Positions 1-5,153 of a DNA stretch of 10,358 nt are shown one piece after another. A program made the position numbers and the translations under genes. The stretch spans positions 1-10,358 of the forward strand of contig DASWJQ010000143.1 in the NCBI GenBank assembly GCA_036397095.1. The letters are read 5' to 3'. The stretch's first letter is position 1, and each line of letters begins with the position of its first letter. A model generated the notes under the pieces. The model made no database searches. It saw only the letters and a list, made by a program, of their open reading frames with translations, and had not been told where the DNA came from. Origin of the DNA: DASWJQ01 sp036397095 (lineage in GTDB: Bacteria; Chloroflexota; Anaerolineae; Anaerolineales; E44-bin32).

Positions 1-2
1 TC

Positions 3-707
3 GACAAGTTGGAGCGCGGGGAAGTTAGGACCTTTGAGGAATTGGACTACCGCTTGACAACTTTGCCTCCGAGGCCGGCGATGCTAGCGGCCGTGTTGGG
101 CGGATTGTTGGGGACCGCCCTGCCGTTGCTGTTTGTCCAAAGCCGGCTGCCGGGATCCATGTTGGCCCGCGCCGCAGCCCAGTTCGGATTCTCGACGCAA
201 CCGGCCGTGCTGACGACGGCCTTGCTGACCGGCATCGGCTCCACGGCGATTGCCGGCGTCTTCGTGTACCACACCATCTACCAGCTACGCTGGATCGACC
301 GTATTTACCGGCAGTACACGAATGTCAATCTGTATTGGCTGCCGCCGCTATTCTCCTTCTCGCGCACGACCGCCCTAACCGCCGCCGTGCTGGCATTCGT
401 GCTGCCCCTTTGGGGGATTCACCGCCGCCTGGCCGCAGCCAAGGAGGAAGCCATATCCGAGGTGCTCCGGCGGCTGGATGCTTGTTACCAGGCGGTCAAT
501 CAAGCGGTCGATCGAGCCGAATTTGCTTTGAATGAGCAGCTGGGCCGAACCATTGGGCTCTTAATCAGTCAACACGACCAGCTCAAAGCGATCTCCACCT
601 GGCCCTGGCGACCAGGCACGTTGCGCGGGTTTGGCTCGGCGCTGCTGCTGCCGGTGGCCCTGTGGCTGCTGCCGCAGGTGATGGTGAGGATGATCTGGGG
701 AGTGTGA
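3..707 (+). CDS. Polytopic membrane protein of unknown function, paralogue A (5' end outside window)
   Basis: The frame is open to the left edge, and the downstream paralogue has about 115 more residues before the matching point, so the true start very probably lies outside the window; the TTG at 9 is not a convincing start. I do not recognise the function. The visible part has hydrophobic helices near the start (AAVLGGLLGTALPLLFV), then a stretch ending in VFVYHTIYQL, and another at the C-terminus. Landmarks shared with the protein at 1091-2206 are YRLTTLPPRP, FGFST, YHTIxQLRxIDRIYRQ, LPPLFSFSRTTALTAA and TWPWxPGTLRG. After ALTAA it jumps directly to PLWGIHRR, so it lacks about 33 residues, including most of a membrane segment, that the paralogue keeps. 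The frame stays open, so this is an in-frame deletion (or an insertion in the other copy) and not an obvious pseudogene. Confidence 0.8.
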   Translation, partial: DKLERGEVRTFEELDYRLTTLPPRPAMLAAVLGGLLGTALPLLFVQSRLPGSMLARAAAQFGFSTQPAVLTTALLTGIGSTAIAGVFVYHTIYQLRWIDRIYRQYTNVNLYWLPPLFSFSRTTALTAAVLAFVLPLWGIHRRLAAAKEEAISEVLRRLDACYQAVNQAVDRAEFALNEQLGRTIGLLISQHDQLKAISTWPWRPGTLRGFGSALLLPVALWLLPQVMVRMIWGV

Positions 708-725
708 ACCGGCCGATGGCGGAGG

Positions 726-766
726 GCGGACCGTAAGTGCGGACCGTGGACGATAGACCTTAGACC
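726..766 (+). repeat. Degenerate heptad array, NNNGACC type
   Basis: Six consecutive units of about seven bases. GCGGACC occurs at 726-732 and 739-745, separated by a six-base unit. These are followed by GTGGACG, ATAGACC and TTAGACC, so most units end in GACC or a close variant. It lies 18 bases after the stop of the first membrane protein gene. The same family appears inverted at 6137-6164 and as GCTGACC units at 5090-5117. The period is read directly from the sequence; no function is evident. Confidence 0.6.
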
Positions 767-777
767 GGGCCATTCCC

Positions 778-840
778 GACCTCCGAGGTCCACACGGGGA
801 GGGTCCTAGGTTAGGACGCCCCAGGTGGACCTCGGAGGTC
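778..840. repeat. 63-bp hairpin element, copy 1
   Basis: It begins with GACCTCCGAGGTC (778-790), itself an inverted repeat around one central base, and ends with the complementary GACCTCGGAGGTC (828-840). Pairing continues inward through CCAC/GTGG and GGGG/CCCC. A perfect GTCCTA-GGT-TAGGAC hairpin sits at the centre. The whole unit can fold as one long stem-loop, and each tip can fold by itself. The length matches three other copies in the window exactly. It carries no coding potential I trust. Confidence 0.7.
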
Positions 841-884
841 ATGTCGGTTTCATAGGACCGGCCGGTCGCCCCTACGCTATTACC

Positions 885-947
885 GATCCTGGGGGTCCGT
901 TCGAACGATCCTCGTATCGAGCGCTTGCACCAGGGACCCCCGGGGTC
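885..947. repeat. 63-bp hairpin element, copy 2 (divergent arms)
   Basis: The arms are GATCCTGGGGGTCC (885-898) and GGACCCCCGGGGTC (934-947), complementary at 12 of 14 positions. The interior includes the palindrome GTTCGAAC. The arm sequence differs from the GACCTCCGAGGTC type, but total length and design are the same, so I group it with the other copies. It lies 44 bases after copy 1, in the 383-base gap between the two membrane protein genes. Confidence 0.55.
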
Positions 948-1023
948 GGGCGGCGGTATGGCCTCCACGAGCATAAGTCACGCAATCTGCAAGGCAGCCG
1001 GCCGTAGTCGCCTGTTGGCGCCG

Positions 1024-1051
1024 TTGACTTGGGGCCGGATGGCCGTAGAAT
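1024..1051 (+). promoter_or_regulatory. Probable sigma-70-type promoter for the 1091 gene
   Basis: TTGACT at 1024-1029 and TAGAAT at 1046-1051 are separated by 16 bases; each box matches the consensus at five of six positions. Transcription would begin near 1058, giving a leader of about 33 bases before the TTG start at 1091. This is sequence inference only. Confidence 0.55.
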
Positions 1052-1079
1052 CGGCGAGTTCGCCGCTGCCACACACTGT

Positions 1080-1084
1080 GAGGT
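1080..1084 (+). promoter_or_regulatory. Ribosome binding site fixing the TTG start at 1091
   Basis: GAGGT lies six bases upstream of TTG 1091. No in-frame ATG nearby has a comparable site, and the first membrane helix begins only near residue 38, so the TTG start is preferred. Confidence 0.5.
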
Positions 1085-1090
1085 CACAGA

Positions 1091-2206
1091 TTGTCCGGCC
1101 ATGCTGCTCCGGCGGAGCCTTCCGCAACTTCGTTTACGCCACCTTACCCGCCTTCGTGGGTCGACCGCCTTACAGCGGCGGTCGATCGATTGCCCTGGCC
1201 GTGGTGGCTTTCCTATCTGGCGCTAGGGCTGGCCGTGTTCGTAACAGCCACACTGACCCAGATTGCCACCGGCGGCTACAACCCAGGGCGCTACCTCGCC
1301 TTTCATGTGTGGTCCCAGTCCTATTTTGCCTACCTGCTGGCACTGCTGCACGCCCTCGACCGATCGGCCGCCGGCGCCCTGCAGTCCTTTCGACCCGTGC
1401 TGACGTTTGAAAGTGCTGGCCAGGCAAGCGACGAATCGTTTGAAGACCTTGCCTACCGCTTGACAACTCTGCCCCCACGTCCGGCGCTGCTGGCCGCCGG
1501 GCTCGGCGGCTTGCTCGGCACGGGCTTGCCCCTGTTCTTTGTGCAATCGCAGCTGCCGGGTTCGATGATGGCGCGGGCCGCGGCGCAGTTCGGTTTCTCG
1601 ACCCATCCAGTCGTACTGGTGACGGTGCTCGTGAGCGGTATTTTCGCCACGGCGGTGGTGGGGGTGTTTGTTTACCACACCATCCATCAATTGCGCTTGA
1701 TCGACCGCATCTACCGCCAATTCACCAACGTCAACTTGTTCCAGCTTCCGCCCTTGTTCTCGTTCTCGCGCACCACGGCGCTGACCGCGGCAGGCCTGGC
1801 CCTGTACAACTATGGCTGGTTTGGCACGGCGCCCGGTCTGATCGAACAACCGGTGGGCCTGGCGCTGGGCGGCTTCTTTCTTGTGGTCACGCTCATCACG
1901 TTCTTCTGGCCCTTGTACGGGGCGCATCGCCGGCTCGAATTCGAAAAGCGCCGCCTGCTGACACAGGTCTCGGGGCGTTTTGAATCCGCTGCCCAGCAGT
2001 TACACGATGGGGTGGACAGCGGCGGGCTGGCAGGGGTGGATGGTATTCATAAGGCGATGCTTGCGCTTGATCTGGAACAGAGTGTGCTTCGGCGTATCCC
2101 GACGTGGCCGTGGGAGCCGGGCACCCTGCGAGGCATGCTGACCGCCTTCATGCTGCCGATCACCATCTGGCTCATTCAAACCGCGCTGGGCCAACTGCTC
2201 AGGTGA
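1091..2206 (+). CDS. Polytopic membrane protein of unknown function, paralogue B (371 aa)
   Basis: I do not recognise a function; similar uncharacterised proteins seem common in Anaerolineae. About seven hydrophobic segments are visible: near 38-58, 68-88, 131-152, 174-195, 228-247, 256-275 and 347-368. Conserved landmarks shared with the truncated neighbour at 3-707 are YRLTTLPPRPALL, the amphipathic YHTIHQLRLIDRIYRQ after helix 4, LPPLFSFSRTTALTAA, and TWPWEPGTLRG before the last helix. The stretch 276-340 between helices 6 and 7 is charged and probably soluble, with a helical RRLEFEKRRLL start. The TTG start is supported by a GAGGT site and a promoter 40 bases upstream. The two paralogues are a tandem duplication. 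The TGA stop at 2204-2206 overlaps the first bases of a GACCTCCGAGGTC repeat, so the repeat may have set the present C-terminus. Confidence 0.85.
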   Translation: MSGHAAPAEPSATSFTPPYPPSWVDRLTAAVDRLPWPWWLSYLALGLAVFVTATLTQIATGGYNPGRYLAFHVWSQSYFAYLLALLHALDRSAAGALQSFRPVLTFESAGQASDESFEDLAYRLTTLPPRPALLAAGLGGLLGTGLPLFFVQSQLPGSMMARAAAQFGFSTHPVVLVTVLVSGIFATAVVGVFVYHTIHQLRLIDRIYRQFTNVNLFQLPPLFSFSRTTALTAAGLALYNYGWFGTAPGLIEQPVGLALGGFFLVVTLITFFWPLYGAHRRLEFEKRRLLTQVSGRFESAAQQLHDGVDSGGLAGVDGIHKAMLALDLEQSVLRRIPTWPWEPGTLRGMLTAFMLPITIWLIQTALGQLLR

Positions 2207-2217
2207 CCTCCGAGGTC
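2205..2217. repeat. Solitary GACCTCCGAGGTC palindrome overlapping a stop codon
   Basis: This is an inverted repeat of six bases around one central C. The preceding T plus its first two bases make the TGA stop of the 371-aa membrane protein. No partner arm lies 63 bases upstream in the coding sequence, so it looks like a lone end of a hairpin element. The 28-base linker that follows resembles the 26-base linker after 2308. Confidence 0.65.
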
Positions 2218-2245
2218 GGGTGGTGATGGGCCTGGTGCGGTCGAT

Positions 2246-2308
2246 GACCTCCGAGGTCCACACGGGACCTTTCGATTCCGAAATCCGCCCATGTGGACAT
2301 CGGAGGTC
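2246..2308. repeat. 63-bp hairpin element, copy 3
   Basis: The left arm is GACCTCCGAGGTC (2246-2258) followed by CACACGGG. The right arm is CCCATGTG followed by GACATCGGAGGTC (2296-2308). Over the outer 21 bases of each arm about 19 positions can pair. The centre contains TTTCG-ATTC-CGAAA, a second small hairpin. It begins 89 bases before copy 4 and shares its layout. Confidence 0.75.
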
Positions 2309-2334
2309 GGGGGGAAGGGCCCGGCGCGATCGAT

Positions 2335-2397
2335 GATCTCCGAGGTCAAGACAGGGTTATTGGATTCCGATATTCGCCCATGTGGACCTGGGAGGGA
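2335..2397. repeat. 63-bp hairpin element, copy 4
   Basis: The left arm begins GATCTCCGAGGTC (2335-2347) and the right arm has CCCATGTGGACCTGGGAGG, ending near 2397. The interior GGATTCCGATAT resembles the interior of copy 3. With its 26-base linker it makes an 89-base tandem period with copy 3. A further partial variant, GACCCTGGGGGGC, follows near 2410, resembling the arm of copy 2. The rest of the gap to 2520 shows nothing I can name. Confidence 0.65.
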
Positions 2398-2520
2398 GCG
2401 TGGCGTTCTTCCGACCCTGGGGGGCAAAGGGGAGGCCTAGCGATCGAGGGCGAGGTCAAGACTCAGTTTTGTGCTCTTGGAGTCTTTGTCTCATGAGCTA
2501 TTGAGGTCTGCTGACGATCC

Positions 2521-2937
2521 ATGTCCGAAGACGTCAAGAACAAGCTGTTCGCACTGATGCCCGTCGCCATGGGCGGCTTCATCGTGGCCATGGCCATTTG
2601 GGGCGATGACTCGGGTATGCACGCCCCGCGCTGGGTGGTAGCGGCCGCCGGCGGGGTGTTCGTGCTGGCCGGGCTGATGATCTTGGGCCAAAATCTGCCC
2701 TGGTTTGCAGGCTTATCGGCGGCGCTGATGGTGACCCTGTTCGGTGCGGCCGTGTCCTGGGTCTCATTTGGCCCGGGTGAGCGCCAGTTCACCTCAACTC
2801 TCAGCCTGCCCTTCATCGCCGTGTCGGGTCCCGGCAATCAGATCCTTGGCCGGCTGTGCTTTGCGCCGGGGGCGATCCTGCTGGACGTGTGGTCCGTCTA
2901 TCTGTGGCTGCGTCTGCTGGCAGGGAAAACCCGGTAA
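2521..2937 (+). CDS. Small hypothetical membrane protein (138 aa)
   Basis: The ATG at 2521 starts a protein with four hydrophobic segments, near residues 10-27, 37-56, 60-81 and 112-132. A short soluble loop containing FGPGERQF lies between helices 3 and 4. There is no signal peptide cleavage motif or catalytic motif. I do not recognise a family. A GAGGT sequence lies about 15 bases upstream, too far for a good ribosome site, so the start is only moderately secure; the charged MSEDVKNK start before the first helix favours it. The TAA stop at 2935-2937 runs straight into an octamer repeat, with AACAC shared. The gene stands alone between two repeat-rich gaps. Confidence 0.72.
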   Translation: MSEDVKNKLFALMPVAMGGFIVAMAIWGDDSGMHAPRWVVAAAGGVFVLAGLMILGQNLPWFAGLSAALMVTLFGAAVSWVSFGPGERQFTSTLSLPFIAVSGPGNQILGRLCFAPGAILLDVWSVYLWLRLLAGKTR

Positions 2938-3014
2938 CACAAAGACTCAAAGAAGGATATGAAAGGACTTCTGGATCAAGACTTAACCCTTTCGTGTCTT
3001 CGTGCCTTCGTGTT
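2936..3014. repeat. Imperfect inverted repeat built from octamers
   Basis: The left arm, 2936-2956, begins AACACAAAGACTCAAAG. The right arm, 2989-3014, consists of three octamers, CTTTCGTG, TCTTCGTG and CCTTCGTG, followed by TT. The reverse complement of the right arm (AACACGAAGGCACGAAG onward) resembles the left arm with scattered mismatches. A TTATCTGCTCTTGATCT sequence follows to 3029, and a second copy of ATCYGCTCTTGATCT lies at 3067-3081. The CCTTCGTG plus TTGATCT part recurs in both later spacers of the lipoprotein cluster. It could form a weak RNA stem that ends the transcript of the 2521 gene, but there is no T-run. Confidence 0.6.
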
Positions 3015-3146
3015 ATCTGCTCTTGATCTGGGTGTCTGCCGAGGGCTGAAAGCTTCGCATTGGGCTATCCGCTCTTGATCTCCGCCCGCCACCTGATGCT
3101 CTGGCGCCGGACTTGCTGTATATTGACGGGGCTCCCCGATGCCCAC

Positions 3147-3154
3147 AAAGGTGG
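3147..3154 (+). promoter_or_regulatory. Ribosome binding site choosing ATG 3160
   Basis: AAAGGTGG lies five bases before the ATG at 3160. An in-frame ATG at 3139 has no such site. Starting at 3160 puts the lipobox Cys at residue 22, exactly as in the two paralogues. A possible -10 box, TATATT, lies at 3119-3124 without a clear -35. Confidence 0.6.
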
Positions 3155-3159
3155 TGGAA

Positions 3160-4023
3160 ATGAAGCCGTCGCACCGGCGGCTGTCGGCGCTTCTTGGCCT
3201 GTTGTTCGGAGCCGGCCTGGCCTGCCAACTTCCGACGACCACATCGGGCCAGGTCGATCCGACGGCCTTGGCCGAGGCGTTGGTTGCTGCCCAGAACGCC
3301 ACCATCGTCGCCGGACTGACCGAGACGGCGGCACTGCCGGCGCCCGAGCTGCCGGCCGAGGGCACGGCGACCCCCACCGAAACCGCCACCTCGGCCGAAA
3401 CCGCCACCCCGGCCGCCACCATCTCGACCTCGCCGTCGGCCCGGCTGATCGAGAACACCCACTGCCGTAAGGGTCCATTGGCGGCCTACGACCTGGTCAT
3501 CACCTACCTCAACGGCCAACTGCTCGACATCCTGGGCAAGAACGCCGCCGGCGATTACTGGTTCGTGAGCAACCCCAACAACCCATCGGCCAATTGCTGG
3601 CTCTGGGGCCGCTATGCCCAGGTGAGCGGCGACACCAGCCAGGTGCCGGTCTTCACCCCGCCGCCGACGCCCACCCCCAACCTGACGCCAACCCCGGCCT
3701 GGCAGTGGGCCGGCACCTGGGGCATTTGGATCGATGCAGCGTTTCTGGACCAGTTCACGCAGAGCCTGACGCTCAATGGTAACCAGGTGAGCGGGACAGT
3801 CAACGTCGGGGCGGGCCCGGAATCGCTCACGGGCACCACCGGCCAGGGGTGGCGTGACGTCAGCGGCGTCATTCCCGGCCGGTCGCTGACGTTCCAGTGG
3901 CATATGCTGGACAGCGGGGATCAATTCATCGGCAGCTTCTACAATACCGGCGATAAGTTCACCGGGCCGTACTGCGGGTCGCGCAACGGCCAACCGCGGC
4001 CGTCGCCGTGCCAGTGGCCGTGA
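3160..4023 (+). CDS. SH3-domain lipoprotein, tandem paralogue 1 (287 aa)
   Basis: This is a predicted surface-anchored lipoprotein. A basic N-terminus (MKPSHRR) and hydrophobic stretch lead to a lipobox ending GLAC, with Cys22 as the lipidation site and Gln next. Residues about 23-97 are low in complexity and rich in Thr, Ala and Pro (TATPTETAT). Residues about 98-161 form an SH3-like domain with CRKGP, DLVITYLNGQLLDILGK and SANCWLWGRYAQVSGD; Cys102 and Cys146 could pair. A Thr/Pro linker (TPPPTPTPNLTPTP) leads to a probable beta-rich domain, 181-287, starting WAGTW and containing NGNQVSGT, FQWHMLDSGDQFIG and a final Cys272-Cys284 pair. Ligand and function are unknown; cell-wall or glycan binding is a family-level guess. 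An in-frame ATG exists at 3139, but the ribosome site and paralogues favour 3160. Confidence 0.82.
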   Translation: MKPSHRRLSALLGLLFGAGLACQLPTTTSGQVDPTALAEALVAAQNATIVAGLTETAALPAPELPAEGTATPTETATSAETATPAATISTSPSARLIENTHCRKGPLAAYDLVITYLNGQLLDILGKNAAGDYWFVSNPNNPSANCWLWGRYAQVSGDTSQVPVFTPPPTPTPNLTPTPAWQWAGTWGIWIDAAFLDQFTQSLTLNGNQVSGTVNVGAGPESLTGTTGQGWRDVSGVIPGRSLTFQWHMLDSGDQFIGSFYNTGDKFTGPYCGSRNGQPRPSPCQWP

Positions 4024-4029
4024 GGTGAG

Positions 4030-4069
4030 GCACTGGGCGCTGAGCTCTGAGCACAGCGCGCAGCGCATT
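4030..4069 (+). repeat. Heptad array, GCNCTGA type, first spacer
   Basis: Beginning six bases after the stop of lipoprotein 1, five heptads run in register from 4030 to 4064. Units include GCACTGG, GCGCTGA and then GCACAGC. A sixth, weaker unit overlaps the following octamer core. The equivalent place after lipoprotein 2 has the same array type. Confidence 0.6.
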
Positions 4070-4108
4070 CCTTTGTGCCTTCGTGTTACCTGTTCTTGAT
4101 CTTGCTGA
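4070..4108 (+). repeat. Octamer/TTGATCT core, first spacer
   Basis: CCTTTGTG (4070-4077) and CCTTCGTG (4078-4085) are followed by TTACCTGTTCTTGATCT and TGCTGA. A near-identical 39-base copy lies at 5056-5094, and a related one precedes lipoprotein 1 at 2989-3029. TTGATC (4096-4101) could act as a -35 box, but no convincing -10 follows at the right distance. Confidence 0.65.
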
Positions 4109-4110
4109 TA

Positions 4111-4131
4111 GCTAATTGCTAGTTGCTAGTT
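4111..4131 (+). repeat. Three heptads GCTARTT upstream of lipoprotein 2
   Basis: GCTAATT at 4111-4117 is followed by two exact GCTAGTT units to 4131. The array ends 15 bases before the ribosome binding site, the same relative place as the GCTGACC array before lipoprotein 3. Confidence 0.7.
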
Positions 4132-4146
4132 GCATCCCTCGTTCCC

Positions 4147-4153
4147 GGAAGGA
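4147..4153 (+). promoter_or_regulatory. Ribosome binding site choosing TTG 4161
   Basis: GGAAGGA lies seven bases before TTG 4161. The surrounding bases match the leader of lipoprotein 3 closely (TTCCCGGRAGGACGGAAR), which supports TTG over the upstream in-frame ATG at 4116; that ATG lies within the heptad array. Confidence 0.65.
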
Positions 4154-4160
4154 CGGAAGA

Positions 4161-5006
4161 TTGGCCGGTCACCGCAAACCTGTCGTGGGCGTCCTGGTCG
4201 CACTGTTGCTGGCCGGGTTGGCCTGCCAACTGCCGGCGACCACGTCGGGCCAGGTCGATCCGACGGTCTTGGCCCAGGCGTTGATCGATGCCAACAACGC
4301 CACGGTTGTCGCCGGCCTGACGCAAACGGCGGCGCTGCCGGCGCCGGAGCTGCCGGTCGAGGCCGAGGGCACGGCCAGCGCCACTCCGACCGAAACTGCC
4401 ACCCCAACTGCCACCATCCCCAGCTCGCCGTCGGCCCAACTGACCGAGAACACCAACTGCCGTAAGGGCCCCTTGGCCGCCTACGACCTGGTCATCACCT
4501 ACCTCAACGGCCAACTGCTCGACATTCTGGGCAAGAACGCCGCCGGCGACTACTGGTTCGTGGCCAACCCCAACAACCCGTCGGCCAATTGCTGGCTGTG
4601 GGGCCGCTATGCCCAGGTCAGCGGCGACACCAGCCAGGTGCCGGTCTTCACGCCGCCGCCAACGCCAACGCCGACGCCGTCGTGGCACTGGGCCGGGACC
4701 TGGGCGGTCTGGCTTGATGCTTCCCATCAGGACCAGTACAGCCAGACGTTGAGCCAAAACGGCGATCAAGTCAGCGGCAATATGGTTTTGTTCGGGGGTC
4801 CGGAGACGTTGGCTGGGACGACCAGCCAGGCTGGGCGCAATGTGAGCGGCGCTTTTGTCGGCTCGACGATCACGTTCGGGTGGCACATGTTGGACAACGG
4901 CGACCAGTTCATCGGCAACCTTTATATCCCGGGCACCGACCAGACTCTCCCTTACTGCGGCGCCCGCAGCGGCCAGCCGCCCCCGTCGCCGTGTCTGTGG
5001 CCGTGA
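4161..5006 (+). CDS. SH3-domain lipoprotein, tandem paralogue 2 (281 aa)
   Basis: The architecture matches its neighbours: signal peptide with lipobox GLAC (Cys22), a Thr/Pro-rich segment, an SH3-like domain about 96-159 with CRKGPLAAYDLVITYLNGQ and SANCWLWGRY (Cys100, Cys144), linker TPPPTPTPTP, and a C-terminal domain 175-281 with WAGTWAVW, GDQVSG, FGWHMLDNGDQFIG and Cys266/Cys278. The SH3 part is almost identical to lipoprotein 1, while the C-terminal domain shares only a framework of residues. The segment QVDPTVLAQALIDANNATVVAGLTQTA is nearer to lipoprotein 3, so 2 and 3 are probably the most recent duplicates. TTG start chosen from the ribosome site and conserved N-terminus MAGHR; opening at 4116 instead would bury the signal peptide behind a repeat-derived leader. 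Function unknown; likely anchored outside the cytoplasmic membrane. Confidence 0.82.
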   Translation: MAGHRKPVVGVLVALLLAGLACQLPATTSGQVDPTVLAQALIDANNATVVAGLTQTAALPAPELPVEAEGTASATPTETATPTATIPSSPSAQLTENTNCRKGPLAAYDLVITYLNGQLLDILGKNAAGDYWFVANPNNPSANCWLWGRYAQVSGDTSQVPVFTPPPTPTPTPSWHWAGTWAVWLDASHQDQYSQTLSQNGDQVSGNMVLFGGPETLAGTTSQAGRNVSGAFVGSTITFGWHMLDNGDQFIGNLYIPGTDQTLPYCGARSGQPPPSPCLWP

Positions 5007-5022
5007 GGAAGAGCAGCGCGGG

Positions 5023-5055
5023 GCACTGAGCACTGCGCGCCGAGCGCAGCGCATG
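5023..5055 (+). repeat. Heptad array, GCNCTGA type, second spacer
   Basis: Units GCACTGA (5023-5029), GCACTGC and GCGCCGA lead into GCGCAGC, which is also present in the first spacer at 4058-4064. The array sits 16 bases after the stop of lipoprotein 2 and runs into the octamer core. Confidence 0.6.
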
Positions 5056-5094
5056 CCTTTGTGCCTTCGTGTTATCTGCTCTTGATCTCGCTGA
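5056..5094 (+). repeat. Octamer/TTGATCT core, second spacer
   Basis: CCTTTGTG and CCTTCGTG (5056-5071) precede TTATCTGCTCTTGATCT and CGCTGA. It differs from the first-spacer core at only a few positions over 39 bases. Its last bases are already part of the GCTGACC heptads. Confidence 0.65.
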
Positions 5095-5117
5095 CCGCTG
5101 ACCGCTGACCGCTGACA
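5090..5117 (+). repeat. Four heptads GCTGACC upstream of lipoprotein 3
   Basis: Three exact GCTGACC units and one GCTGACA unit run from 5090 to 5117. They take the place that GCTARTT units hold before lipoprotein 2, so the period is kept while the unit sequence differs. Confidence 0.8.
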
Positions 5118-5140
5118 GCCAACTGGTCTGATCTTTCCCG

Positions 5141-5145
5141 GGAGG
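5141..5145 (+). promoter_or_regulatory. Ribosome binding site choosing TTG 5154
   Basis: GGAGG lies eight bases before TTG 5154, within a leader nearly identical to that of lipoprotein 2. No upstream in-frame ATG competes. Confidence 0.65.
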
Positions 5146-5153
5146 ACGGAAAC

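Noticed and set aside
561..1102. Several short open frames in both strands of the 708-1090 gap
   Set aside because: They consist of translated repeats (palindromes and heptads), have no ribosome sites and no family features.
1796..1917. CTGGCCCT direct repeats in paralogue B as the cause of the deletion in paralogue A
   Set aside because: The two copies are 110 bases apart, while the alignment gap is 99 bases, so recombination between them would not give the observed in-frame product.
1223..1927. Minus-strand open frame (234 codons) opposite the 371-aa membrane protein
   Set aside because: Highly polar, Arg/Gln/Gly-rich shadow; the plus strand has conserved membrane helices and a paralogue.
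2205..2425. CRISPR array suggested by regularly spaced GACCTCCGAGGTC copies
   Set aside because: The intervening sequences are related to each other and self-complementary, spacing alternates, and no cas gene is present.
3139..3159. Upstream ATG as the start of lipoprotein 1
   Set aside because: It lacks a ribosome site and would displace the lipobox Cys from position 22, which all three paralogues share when 3160 is used.
3013..4068. Minus-strand open frame (351 codons) opposite lipoprotein 1
   Set aside because: Low-complexity Arg/Gly-rich translation opposite a gene with lipobox, SH3 domain and paralogues; it carries no recognisable motif.
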